From: Sphingorhabdus sp. EL138
GTDB taxonomy: Bacteria; Pseudomonadota; Alphaproteobacteria; Sphingomonadales; Sphingomonadaceae
Assembly: GCF_945890115.1 (NCBI RefSeq)
Contig: NZ_CAMDCK010000006.1
Coordinates: forward strand, 1 to 64,000
Direction of reading: 5' to 3'
DNA: 64,000 bases
Part shown: piece by piece, positions 25,692 through 33,635 of the stretch
Layout of the letters: each line of letters opens with the position of its first letter
How positions within the stretch are numbered: position 1 is the stretch's first letter
Program-made: the position numbers and the translations under genes
Notes under the pieces: model-generated
What the model saw: only the letters and a program-made list of their open reading frames with translations
The model's database searches: none
What the model was told of the DNA's origin: nothing

Positions 25692-26503
25692 GTGCCACCC
25701 TTTTCCAGTTCTTCGAGATTATGTGGAATACTCACATAACCGGGCAGATTTTGTCCGCCATCGACGTTGATCATTTCGCCGGTAACAAACCGAGACATTT
25801 CTGATGCGAGGAAGACGACTACTGGACCGATGTCCTTTTCGGGGTCGCCTGCGCGTTTAAGAGGATTGGAAGCCACAACAGTTTCCATAAACCCGGGAAC
25901 ATCTCTCACAAGCTGGGCAAACACCTGTCCAAGTCCGGTCGGGGCAATCGCGTTAACACGGATGTTGAAACGCCCCCACTCAACCGCTGCACTGCGGGTC
26001 AGTCCCTCAATACCAAGCTTGTTAATATTGTAGTCACTATGCAGCCATGCGCCGGTCTGGGCATCAATCGAGCTGAAATTTATGACTGATCCCCCGCCGC
26101 GCTTTTTCATATGTGGGAACGCCGCCTGCATCGCCCACCAATTGCCCCAAACGCCGATCTCCAGAGTCCGGCGTAACATCTCATCGGTCTTGTCCTCAAG
26201 AAGAACACCAGCGGAGAGCAGCGAAGCGTTATTGACGAGGATATCGAGGCCGCCAAAACTGTCGACCGCCGCCTGAACCATTGACAGAACGTCGTCCTTG
26301 ACGCCCATGTCACCTGCGAGGCCTATGGCTTTAGAACCAAAGTCACGCTCTATTTCGGCGGCAACGGCTTCCGCAGTTGCTCCGTCGCGTCCGCTGATCA
26401 GCACTGAAGCGCCTTCAGATGCAAGCGCGCGCGAAATACCATAACCTAGACCTTTTGCGCCACCTGTGACTATTGCGACTTTTCCTTCGAGCAATTTGTT
26501 CAT
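25688..26503 (-). CDS. SDR-family oxidoreductase
   Basis: A 271-residue classical short-chain dehydrogenase: cofactor motif TGGAKGLGYG, NNAS, catalytic Ser in INFSSIDAQTG and YNINK for Tyr/Lys. It oxidises or reduces an alcohol or ketone with NAD(P). It sits between the FAD reductase and the TetR gene with 4-base overlaps on both sides, so it is translationally coupled in the Rieske operon and may act as a dihydrodiol or hydroxyl dehydrogenase after the dioxygenase. The substrate is not determinable. Confidence 0.9.
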   Translation of the reverse strand: MNKLLEGKVAIVTGGAKGLGYGISRALASEGASVLISGRDGATAEAVAAEIERDFGSKAIGLAGDMGVKDDVLSMVQAAVDSFGGLDILVNNASLLSAGVLLEDKTDEMLRRTLEIGVWGNWWAMQAAFPHMKKRGGGSVINFSSIDAQTGAWLHSDYNINKLGIEGLTRSAAVEWGRFNIRVNAIAPTGLGQVFAQLVRDVPGFMETVVASNPLKRAGDPEKDIGPVVVFLASEMSRFVTGEMINVDGGQNLPGYVSIPHNLEELEKGGT

Positions 26504-27666
26504 GCCAGTTCCCCCACTTTTGTATCCATTTCCACACGCTGTTCGGTTTTTTGGCGGGTCAGAACATAGCCGCGAACAAAACCTCGATCGTCGATGAATA
26601 GATGTTTGTCGCCGTCTACATCACTTTCCACACTGTGCCATTCGCCGACACAATTGCGCGCGGGGGGCAGCAAGTTGACCGGCAGCAAAGTTGTTTTTAC
26701 TTGAACGGCCAAAGGCGGAAAGCGAATTTCAGTCGGTGTGCCGAGCGCACTTTGCGCAATCCCGCGTGCCGCCGCCATGATCGGAGTGACATAAGCGGAA
26801 ATGCCGTGCTGATATTCTGCACAATCGCCGATTGCGTAAACATCGGGGTCGCTTGTCTGGCCATATTGGTTGACCTTGATACCAATGCCGATGTCAATTC
26901 CGGCCTCTTGCGCCAGCGCAACATTGGGACGAAGGCCAACCGCCGAAAGTACGAGATCGGCTTCGATGTTGCTGCCATCATCCAGCGTTGCGACATAGCC
27001 TGCCCTATCGCCGACATAATTGATCGCTACTACTTTGCGGTCCAGATGCCATTCGACGCCTTCGCTTGCCAGCGCGTCGCGAACGCTTTCCCCTACAGCG
27101 GGCGGAACTAACTGCGCGAGGGGCAAGGTTAAGATATCAACAACTACGACCTGATAATGGTTCGTAATCAGGTCATTTGCGAACTCTGTTCCAACAAGGC
27201 CCGAACCCATTATCAATACGCGAGCTTGATCAGGAAGCTGCTCACGGAAATACGCGTAATGATCCAGCTGGTTCACCGAAATAGCCCGGTGCGCGGCGTC
27301 GCCTTCGATTGCGGGTCGGTAAGCAGCCGCGCCCATCGCAAGAATCAGCCTGTCATAGGGGATCGGGCCGCCTGTCGTACAGAGTGCCTTACCCGCCCGG
27401 TCAATCGATTCCGCCTCCCGACCGATACGCGCGTCGAGCTTCAACTGGGCGATCATCTTTTCGGCGCTTGAAGTCACTAAAGTTTCCGAGGTGTTGCCCT
27501 TGGCCAAAGCAGTCGACAGTGCTGGCTTTGAATAGAAATGGCCGTTCTCAAGCGTTACCATCGTCAGCTTGGCGTCGGGCGATAGTCTGCGCAATTCGCG
27601 CAGCACACCGAACCCGGCTAATCCGCTGCCGACAACCACAATCGAGGGTGGGGCGGTTTTTCCCAT
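26500..27666 (-). CDS. FAD-dependent reductase of the rubredoxin-reductase type
   Basis: A 388-residue two-dinucleotide-fold flavoprotein: FAD motif VVVGSGLAGFGVLREL, HFYSKPALSTALAKG, NAD motif ILIMGSGLVGTEFAND (one Leu/Met order uncertain in wording: LIMGSGLVGTEFAND), and DVYAIGDCAEY. This resembles rubredoxin/ferredoxin reductases that pass NADH electrons to small iron-sulfur proteins. It lies between the Rieske dioxygenase subunits and an SDR, so I infer it feeds the ferredoxin at 29769 and then the dioxygenase or the P450s. Start ATG 27666 is 5 bases after the beta-subunit stop. Confidence 0.9.
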   Translation of the reverse strand: MGKTAPPSIVVVGSGLAGFGVLRELRRLSPDAKLTMVTLENGHFYSKPALSTALAKGNTSETLVTSSAEKMIAQLKLDARIGREAESIDRAGKALCTTGGPIPYDRLILAMGAAAYRPAIEGDAAHRAISVNQLDHYAYFREQLPDQARVLIMGSGLVGTEFANDLITNHYQVVVVDILTLPLAQLVPPAVGESVRDALASEGVEWHLDRKVVAINYVGDRAGYVATLDDGSNIEADLVLSAVGLRPNVALAQEAGIDIGIGIKVNQYGQTSDPDVYAIGDCAEYQHGISAYVTPIMAAARGIAQSALGTPTEIRFPPLAVQVKTTLLPVNLLPPARNCVGEWHSVESDVDGDKHLFIDDRGFVRGYVLTRQKTEQRVEMDTKVGELA

Positions 27667-27671
27667 AAAGC

Positions 27672-28253
27672 TTAAAGAAAGACCGCGAGGTTAGACATAC
27701 CCAGAACAGACTGATCGACAATGACTTCACGCTTTACCAATTTGTAGGCTCCATCTACGTCGCGCCAAACGTCACGACGCTCAGCAGTCAGCCGTTCATT
27801 TTCCGGATTGTCTCCGCGGCTACGTTCTAAGAAGAGATAGCTGACGACTTCATATTCCCCTGCGGTTTCAAGTTCACCAATTCGGACATTGCTAACGAAA
27901 CGGCGGCAGCGGGAAGGCGGATCTTCCGCCCATGCACTCTTTTGCAAACGCCCCGTCCGCATCATGATCGACCCGTAATCTTCGTCGAAATGAAACATCG
28001 TACGCATAACATCGCGGTCACGATTTGGGCCGGTGCGGGTTAGGCGGATGGGCGCGGTGTAGATAAGCTCAGCGTCAAGCATCGCAGTCCAATCATCGAA
28101 ACGCCGTTCATCAAGAGCTGCAGCCTCATCATATAATGTCTCAAGCAGCGCATTATAAACCGACGAGCCCAAAAGCACACGCGAGCGTGACGCAAGGCCA
28201 CGAAGGATCGTGGTGGAATCTGGCGATGCCGTTGATTTTGTTTTCCAGGTCAT
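27672..28253 (-). CDS. Ring-hydroxylating dioxygenase beta subunit
   Basis: A 193-residue NTF2-fold subunit: YDEAAALDERRFDDWTAML, the basic RLTRTGPNRDRDVMRTMFHFDEDY-type region, and a C-terminal VWRDVDGAYKLVKREVIVDQ. Beta subunits form the structural trimer of alpha3beta3 Rieske oxygenases. It follows the alpha subunit by 16 bases. The alpha/beta pairing points to an aromatic or polycyclic substrate rather than the alpha-only (alpha3) demethylase type. Confidence 0.92.
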   Translation of the reverse strand: MTWKTKSTASPDSTTILRGLASRSRVLLGSSVYNALLETLYDEAAALDERRFDDWTAMLDAELIYTAPIRLTRTGPNRDRDVMRTMFHFDEDYGSIMMRTGRLQKSAWAEDPPSRCRRFVSNVRIGELETAGEYEVVSYLFLERSRGDNPENERLTAERRDVWRDVDGAYKLVKREVIVDQSVLGMSNLAVFL

Positions 28254-28269
28254 TACTTCGATCCTCCCT

Positions 28270-29658
28270 TCACGCTTCGCTCATCAGCTTGTGATATGCG
28301 AGCCACCAGTTCCACTGCGTATCGTCTTTGGTAAAACCGGGGTACAGCAAGCCTCCACCCTTCCAGCCTTCGGGCCGTTCATGCCCATGCAGCGCCTTGT
28401 ATTTCAGCGTCATATGCTTACTAACACCGCCGCGTGCATTGCGCATGATAACAGGCCAGACGTCGGCATCATCCTGTTCAATAGTACCCGATGTACCGGT
28501 CGATTGAATCGAATTTTGTAGCATGTCTCGCTTCATCTGCTCGGGCGCATCTTTTTCGGCAAAGATGAAGTTTACAAACTCGACTTTGTCCGGGCCCTTC
28601 GGCACATAAGTGTGTAGCGCAAGTGCACCTGACGATCCGCCGTCCATGCGTGGCGCAAAGATAAAGGCAATCAAAATATTGGGGAACATACCACCCACTT
28701 GCGGCGGAATGGTTGCGAGCTGTTCAACTTGATCTTCGGAAAGATTATTGAACAGCTGCGGGATCATTTCCTTGGTAATCCCAGGAGGTGTCAGCAAATT
28801 GAGCCGTTCGACAGTTGACTTGCCTTCAAACGAAATGTCGGCGAACATTTTGAAGGTTTTCTCTGCCTCTAGGCAGCGCAGCGAGTGGCCCTGTTCGCAA
28901 GACACATCAACACCGTACATGCCGGGAGCCTGATCATAGATCGACTCCGCCGTGCCGCCCATGATACCGCCCTCCATTAGCGAGCGGTGAAGAGTCAGTG
29001 TGTGAAAGCCATCCGAACCGGATTGTTCGCCAGGCACTTTCCAATTGCAAGGAATGACGAAACGTTGCGGTGGGCCGAGCAGTTCGAGGCCGTTATCGGT
29101 GCGACAAAATAGCTGATCGAGATAATATTTCATGTCGCCCAGATATTCGTCAAACGACGGGCCATCCAAATTCCAAGTCGCAAAAATCATCCCGCCATAT
29201 AGCGCAACGCGGGCTTTCTTGAGTCCGAGTGTCGCCTTATCAACGTCATTGCCGTGCATTTTTTCGCGCTCGACCGGCGCACCTATAAAATCACCATTCG
29301 GCTTGAACGCCCATCCGTGATAGATGCATTGGTGGATAGGCTTATTGCCTGCTTCGCCCAAACAAACGCGCATTCCGCGGTGCGGGCAGACGTTGAGCGA
29401 GACGTTGACACCACCTTCCCGGTCGCGTGCAATGATGACATTGTCTTCGGCCATGTCGCGAACAATGAAATCGCCGGAATTGGGAATTTCACTTTCGTGG
29501 CCGAGCAGCAGCCACGTTTTTGCAAAAATTCGCTCCATCTCGATGTCGTAAAGCTCTTTATCCGTCATCACGCGTAACGACACCTCGTTCGAGTCACGCA
29601 TTATAAGATCGTCGAGGGTAGTTCCGTCGCTAAGCGTAAGGCTAGATTTCTGAAGCAT
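28270..29658 (-). CDS. Rieske ring-hydroxylating dioxygenase alpha subunit
   Basis: A 462-residue catalytic subunit. The Rieske [2Fe-2S] ligands are Cys91/His93 (NVCPHRGMR) and Cys111/His114 (HQCIYHGW). The mononuclear iron site is seen in SDGFHTLTLHRS (two His; the Asp lies later). It adds O2 to an aromatic ring to give a cis-diol, or hydroxylates. ATG 29658 has AGGAGAT upstream, preferred over 29679. It starts a six-gene operon (alpha, beta, FAD reductase, SDR, TetR, HsaA-like) and is divergent from the ferredoxin gene. Confidence 0.95.
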   Translation of the reverse strand: MLQKSSLTLSDGTTLDDLIMRDSNEVSLRVMTDKELYDIEMERIFAKTWLLLGHESEIPNSGDFIVRDMAEDNVIIARDREGGVNVSLNVCPHRGMRVCLGEAGNKPIHQCIYHGWAFKPNGDFIGAPVEREKMHGNDVDKATLGLKKARVALYGGMIFATWNLDGPSFDEYLGDMKYYLDQLFCRTDNGLELLGPPQRFVIPCNWKVPGEQSGSDGFHTLTLHRSLMEGGIMGGTAESIYDQAPGMYGVDVSCEQGHSLRCLEAEKTFKMFADISFEGKSTVERLNLLTPPGITKEMIPQLFNNLSEDQVEQLATIPPQVGGMFPNILIAFIFAPRMDGGSSGALALHTYVPKGPDKVEFVNFIFAEKDAPEQMKRDMLQNSIQSTGTSGTIEQDDADVWPVIMRNARGGVSKHMTLKYKALHGHERPEGWKGGGLLYPGFTKDDTQWNWWLAYHKLMSEA

Positions 29659-29705
29659 GGCGTCATCTCCTAATCGCACATATTATTTGGCGTTGAGCGG
29701 AGTTA

Positions 29706-29736
29706 TACATATTGAATGAAATCTGTTCAAGATGTA
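29706..29736. promoter_or_regulatory. 31-bp palindrome between Rieske and ferredoxin genes
   Basis: TACATaTTGAA (29706-29716) is the inverted match of TTCAAgATGTA (29726-29736), 10 of 11 positions paired across a 9-base spacer. It sits 47 bases before the Rieske alpha start and 32 before the ferredoxin start. The size and placement suit a TetR-type operator; the TetR gene at 25044 is in the flanking operon. Confidence 0.65.
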
Positions 29737-29768
29737 ATATATAAAAAACAGAATCGTAGGAGATAGGA

Positions 29769-29981
29769 ATGTCGAACCAGGGCAAATTCAAAGTGGTGAT
29801 CAACAAGCCGGCATGTTGCGGTTATGGCGTTTGCGCAGAAATCTGCCCCGACGTCTTCAAGCTCGATGAAAACGGCATGGTCTATGTCGATGACGAGATC
29901 GTCCCCGGTGGCATGGAAGAGCTCGCAAAAGAAGGTGCCGACGCCTGCCCACAATCAGCATTGAAGCTGGTTGCGGTTTGA
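29769..29981 (+). CDS. Small ferredoxin ([3Fe-4S]/[4Fe-4S] type)
   Basis: A 70-residue acidic electron carrier with cysteines in PACCGYGVCAEICPDVF and a distal ADACPQSALKL. The C-x5-C-x3-CP arrangement with a distal CP is typical of single-cluster ferredoxins that serve bacterial P450s; a four-Cys set would allow [4Fe-4S]. AGGAGATAGGA lies before the ATG. It shares TGATG with the next gene and may deliver electrons from the reductase at 26500 to the P450s or the Rieske enzyme. Confidence 0.92.
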   Translation: MSNQGKFKVVINKPACCGYGVCAEICPDVFKLDENGMVYVDDEIVPGGMEELAKEGADACPQSALKLVAV

Positions 29982-31060
29982 TGCGGGAGGACCTTGCGCC
30001 GCTTTTCAAGGATTTTTCCTGTGGGCAGCTAACGCTCTCGAACCGGTTTGTAATGTCGCCGATGACGCGTCAATTTTCCCCAGATGGCGTTCCGGGTGAT
30101 GATGTCGCGGCTTATTACGCCCGGCGGGCTACAGCCAAGGTTGGACTGATTATTACCGAGGGCGTTGGGGTAGATCATCCTTCCGCGATCGGCCATGGGT
30201 CGATGGGCGAAGAAAATATCCCAATTCTGCACGGCGATGCGGCCTTGGTAGGCTGGCGCAGGGTGGTGGACAGCGTTCACCGCGCAGGCGGCAAAATCAT
30301 CCCGCAACTCTGGCATATGGGCGAATTGCGGACTGAAGGCACACCGCCGTTCCCTGATGCCAAATCCATGCGCCCTAATGACATGAGCGAATTCGAGATC
30401 GCCGACATCATCGCGGCGTTCGTACGCAGCGCCGTCAATGCGAAGGCTGCGGGCTTCGATGGCATCGCGCTACATGGCGGGCATGGCTATCTTATCGACA
30501 GTTTTTTGTGGGCAGGAACCAATACGCGCGCAGATGCGTATGGTGGGGACATATTGCGCCGCACGCGTTTTGCGACCGAGCTTGTCAAAGCAATCCGCGC
30601 CGAAGTCGGCCCCGATTTCCCGATCCTGTTCCGCATTTCGCAATGGAAGTTGCAGGATTATGATGCGATGCTGGCAAAGACATCTGAAGAGCTGGGCTTG
30701 ATAGTCGAAGCACTTGCAGCAGCAGGCGTGGACATATTCGACGTCAGCACCCGCGTGTTTTCGTTACCCGCCTTTCCTGGTTCCGAAATGGGGCTGGCCG
30801 GATGGGTGCGCAAACTGTCCGGTAAACCAACGATAACCGTGGGCGGGATTGGCTTCGACAAAGAGCTTGCGGCAAGCTTTGTTCAGCCGACACAGGCGAT
30901 CGATAATCTCGGTGATGTCGTGCGGCGGTTTGCAGCTGAGGAATTTGACCTCGTCGCTCTGGGCCGTGCGTTGTTAATGGATCCTGCATGGGTGCTGAAG
31001 GCGCAGGCAGGAATGCCATTCGAGCCGTTTGATATCTCGTCCTACAGTCGGCTTGACTGA
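29981..31060 (+). CDS. Old-yellow-enzyme-family oxidoreductase
   Basis: A 359-residue FMN TIM barrel: LSNRFVMSPMTRQFSPDG, LIITEGVGVDHPSA, QLWHMGE, ALHGGHGYLIDSFLWAGTN and TVGGIGF. It lacks the C-terminal iron-sulfur and FAD domains of dienoyl-CoA reductases. It should reduce an activated C=C bond of an enone using NAD(P)H. The ATG at 29981 overlaps the ferredoxin stop. An SDR converges on it with a 4-base gap. Confidence 0.9.
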   Translation: MREDLAPLFKDFSCGQLTLSNRFVMSPMTRQFSPDGVPGDDVAAYYARRATAKVGLIITEGVGVDHPSAIGHGSMGEENIPILHGDAALVGWRRVVDSVHRAGGKIIPQLWHMGELRTEGTPPFPDAKSMRPNDMSEFEIADIIAAFVRSAVNAKAAGFDGIALHGGHGYLIDSFLWAGTNTRADAYGGDILRRTRFATELVKAIRAEVGPDFPILFRISQWKLQDYDAMLAKTSEELGLIVEALAAAGVDIFDVSTRVFSLPAFPGSEMGLAGWVRKLSGKPTITVGGIGFDKELAASFVQPTQAIDNLGDVVRRFAAEEFDLVALGRALLMDPAWVLKAQAGMPFEPFDISSYSRLD

Positions 31061-31064
31061 ACCC

Positions 31065-31790
31065 CTAAAACCCCTCGGACGTCGCGTAGATATGCATCCG
31101 GGCCGCATTGGCGTTGCCAGTTTGCTCGCACATGAACAGGATAGCACGGGCTATGTCATCGCCGACCATCGGCGGGATATATTCGTCCCAGCCAGCTTGA
31201 CCATGCGCTTTCATATCATCGAAAATTTCGGTCGTGGTGGTCCCCGGTGCTACCAGTCCGACGCGCACACCGCTGCCGGCTAGTTCGATCCGCAATACCT
31301 CGGTGAAAGCATCCAGCGCGCGTTTTAGTCCTCCGTAGACCCCAGTTCCGGCGGAGGTGATGCTTGCACCGATGCTCGATAGGTTGACGATTTGACCGCT
31401 GCCGTTGGCCTTCATATGCCGCGCAAACAGGATGCTGTTGCGCACCACGGCGGAGTAGTTGATCGCTATCAACGGTTCCAATTCTTCCAGATCGAATGTG
31501 TCGACAGGACTGGTGCGCAATATGCCCGCATTGTTGACCAATATGTCGATAGCGCCGAGTTGCGCCACTGATTTATCGAGCAAAGCCTGCGCCGCGTCGG
31601 GGTGTGCCAGATCAAGCATTACAAAGCACGCGCCGTTACCCAACTCATTCGCCAGCGCTTCCAACCGCTCTGAACGCCGCGCCACCAGCATCACTCTGGC
31701 CCCCGCACCCGCAAGCCTTCGCGCAGTTGCCTCGCCAATGCCAGAAGATGCGCCAGTAATAACCGCTGTTTTTCGGCTAAGCGTTCCCAT
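31065..31790 (-). CDS. SDR-family oxidoreductase
   Basis: A 241-residue short-chain dehydrogenase with TGASSGIGEATARRLAG, NNAGIL, catalytic Ser in VNLSSIGAS, and YGGLK. I place the start at ATG 31790 (MGTLSRKTAVITG). The preceding NTF2-fold gene ends 10 bases upstream, so the two form a small leftward operon. NAD(P)-dependent alcohol/ketone chemistry; substrate unknown. Confidence 0.88.
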   Translation of the reverse strand: MGTLSRKTAVITGASSGIGEATARRLAGAGARVMLVARRSERLEALANELGNGACFVMLDLAHPDAAQALLDKSVAQLGAIDILVNNAGILRTSPVDTFDLEELEPLIAINYSAVVRNSILFARHMKANGSGQIVNLSSIGASITSAGTGVYGGLKRALDAFTEVLRIELAGSGVRVGLVAPGTTTTEIFDDMKAHGQAGWDEYIPPMVGDDIARAILFMCEQTGNANAARMHIYATSEGF

Positions 31791-31800
31791 GTACCCGTTC

Positions 31801-32229
31801 CTAACCAAGAAAAACCGGAACGAACTGCCGACGCGCAATTCGCCAGCCTGCGCCGGTGCGGATCAGTTGATCATCATAATAACCGATGCCGTGATGCACC
31901 GGGCCGCCGTCATTGATCGGCATCAGCAGCGCGTCGACATAGGACCGCGCATGCGCCTGTCCGCCTACCATTTCGGTCTCGATATTGGTTATCCGGTGCA
32001 GCGTCGGCCCGACGTCGGCGTGCACTTGCTTCATATATTGCACAATTGCGGCAGGACCGGTCCATTTGCCAAAACTGCCATAATCGCATTCGCAATCATC
32101 TGAAAAACACGCGCGCAATTTCTCCCAATCGCGCCGGTCAATCGCGCATCCGTAAGAGACAAGCAGCGCGCTGATCGCCCGTTCGTCTTGCGCGCTAAGG
32201 GCGTGGCCGCCGCTCTTCATGACATTCAT
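31801..32229 (-). CDS. NTF2-fold (SnoaL-like) protein
   Basis: A 142-residue alpha+beta cone protein: SAQDERAISALLVSYGCAIDRRDWEKL, CFSDDCECDYGSFG, HRITNIETEMVGGQAHARSYVDAL and GWRIARRQFVPVF. This fold covers polyketide cyclases, ketosteroid-isomerase-like enzymes and dehydratases, so the reaction cannot be fixed. ATG 32229 has GGAG six bases upstream. It is divergent from the luciferase-like gene. Confidence 0.8.
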   Translation of the reverse strand: MNVMKSGGHALSAQDERAISALLVSYGCAIDRRDWEKLRACFSDDCECDYGSFGKWTGPAAIVQYMKQVHADVGPTLHRITNIETEMVGGQAHARSYVDALLMPINDGGPVHHGIGYYDDQLIRTGAGWRIARRQFVPVFLG

Positions 32230-32305
32230 CCCGCTCTCCGCCACATTTTGGCCCACGCCTATTTTTGGTGCTGTCAGTAACTTAGGGCGTGCGCGCCAGG
32301 GCTGG

Positions 32306-32321
32306 CCCTTCTTTGGATAGG
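32306..32321 (+). promoter_or_regulatory. Island palindrome copy (luciferase-like gene leader)
   Basis: CCCTTCTTTGGATAGG, exactly 56 bases before the GTG at 32378; it also lies 76 bases before the divergent NTF2-fold gene. Confidence 0.6.
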
Positions 32322-32377
32322 CGTTTTGCCGCTAGCGAAGACGATTGTTGCGACTTGTTCTTTCGAGGGGATTTCGC

Positions 32378-33409
32378 GTGCTGATTTCAAGCCTGTGTAT
32401 GGTCGGTTATGACGGGGTTGCCCCGGGGCTTGAGATTTGGCCAGCCGAGCCGTCGTACTGCCACCGCGACGTCGCGCAGGCGTCGTTCAACCACAGCCTG
32501 AAAATGGCTACAAAGGCCGATGCGCTCGGGTTTGACTGGGTCAGCGTCTCTGAACATCATTACGCGCCCTATATCATGACGCCCAACCCGTGCGTGATGG
32601 CGGGCGCGCTGGCGCAGGTGACAAGCCGCGCCAAGATCGCTTTGCTCGGGCCGCTGGTGCCGTTGTCCAACCCCGTCCGCCTTGCCGAGGAACTGGCGAT
32701 GGTCGACATGCTGAGCGGCGGGCGCTTGATCGTATTGTTCCTGCGCGGCACGCCCAATGAACACCAAACCTATGATACCGATGCCGCCGCAACCCGCGCG
32801 ATGACGCAAGAGGGCATTGACCTGATAGTCAAGGCATGGACATCGGATCAGCCCTTTGCTTGGGACGGCGAACAATATCATTTCGGCACCGTCTCGGTCT
32901 GGCCAAAGACGGTACAGATCCCGCACCCGCCGATTTTTGGATCGGGCAATAGCGATGAATCCGTCTGCTTTGCCGCCGCGCGCCGCATGGGCATCGCCTT
33001 CTCCTTCGCCCCACCCGAGGTCGTGCGAAACTGGGTGAAGCTGTACCACGCCGAAGCCACCAAGGCCGGATGGCAGCCGGGGCCGGAACATGTTATCTAT
33101 CGCGGCATCGCTTATGCGGCGGAAAGCGATGCCAAGGCGCTTGACGATATGGGCGCATTCTTTGGTGCAAAAATGGCCGAGCAAGCGCACGTCCAGCAAA
33201 AGACCTTGGGCGGGCCGCCGGTGGTGCCATTGGTACTGGAACCCTATTTCGTCGGCGGGCCAGAGACACTGAAAGGCAAAATGGAAGCCATCCGCGATTG
33301 CGGTGTCGGCGTGGTCGATCTAGCCTGGGGGATCGGCGGGCCAGATCAGCGCGAGGCAGCGATGGAGTGCTTTGCGAAGGGAGTGCTTGGGGTGGCGAAG
33401 GGCTTGTAG
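32378..33409 (+). CDS. Luciferase-like (LLM) flavin-dependent oxidoreductase
   Basis: A 343-residue TIM-barrel protein of the bacterial-luciferase superfamily: GFDWVSVSEHHYAPYIMTPNP, PVRLAEELAMVDMLSGGRLIV, HPPIFGSGNSDESVCFAA. Members use FMNH2 for oxygenation or F420 for hydride transfer. The F420 genes at 61368 and 63702, under the same kind of leader palindrome, make an F420-dependent role plausible but not shown. I chose GTG 32378 because GAGGGG lies seven bases upstream; the frame is open further left without support. It is a single-gene unit. Confidence 0.88.
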   Translation: MLISSLCMVGYDGVAPGLEIWPAEPSYCHRDVAQASFNHSLKMATKADALGFDWVSVSEHHYAPYIMTPNPCVMAGALAQVTSRAKIALLGPLVPLSNPVRLAEELAMVDMLSGGRLIVLFLRGTPNEHQTYDTDAAATRAMTQEGIDLIVKAWTSDQPFAWDGEQYHFGTVSVWPKTVQIPHPPIFGSGNSDESVCFAAARRMGIAFSFAPPEVVRNWVKLYHAEATKAGWQPGPEHVIYRGIAYAAESDAKALDDMGAFFGAKMAEQAHVQQKTLGGPPVVPLVLEPYFVGGPETLKGKMEAIRDCGVGVVDLAWGIGGPDQREAAMECFAKGVLGVAKGL

Positions 33410-33635
33410 GGGATCAAGCCGTGCGCTGCCGTTCCGCCAACGCCATGCCCGAAATATAACCGGCCCGGCTTTCCCGGACGCGCGTGCCAAGTCATCAAGA
33501 CGCTTGAGCACTCGGCGAGGCAGAGCGCATCTGGGGGTGTTAGGGACTATCCCTAAAAGCCAGTGCGCTAATTCCAGAGGACAGTCCACGGTCCGCGGAA
33601 CAACTCCGGGTTTGGGACAGTCACTAGCATCGCCC
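33410..33635. repeat. Intergenic region with REP-like palindromes
   Basis: No gene seen. It contains AGGGA-CTA-TCCCT (33542-33554) and two same-direction copies of GGACAGTC (33579-33586 and 33615-33622), the first inside the palindrome GGAC-A-GTCC. This resembles extragenic repeats found near RAYT-type transposases; no transposase is present. It separates convergent luciferase-like and aldehyde dehydrogenase genes. Confidence 0.45.

Noticed and set aside
29746-29761. GATAGG before the ferredoxin gene as an operator
   Set aside because: It is part of the ribosome-binding site AGGAGATAGGA and has no CCTATC-type partner.
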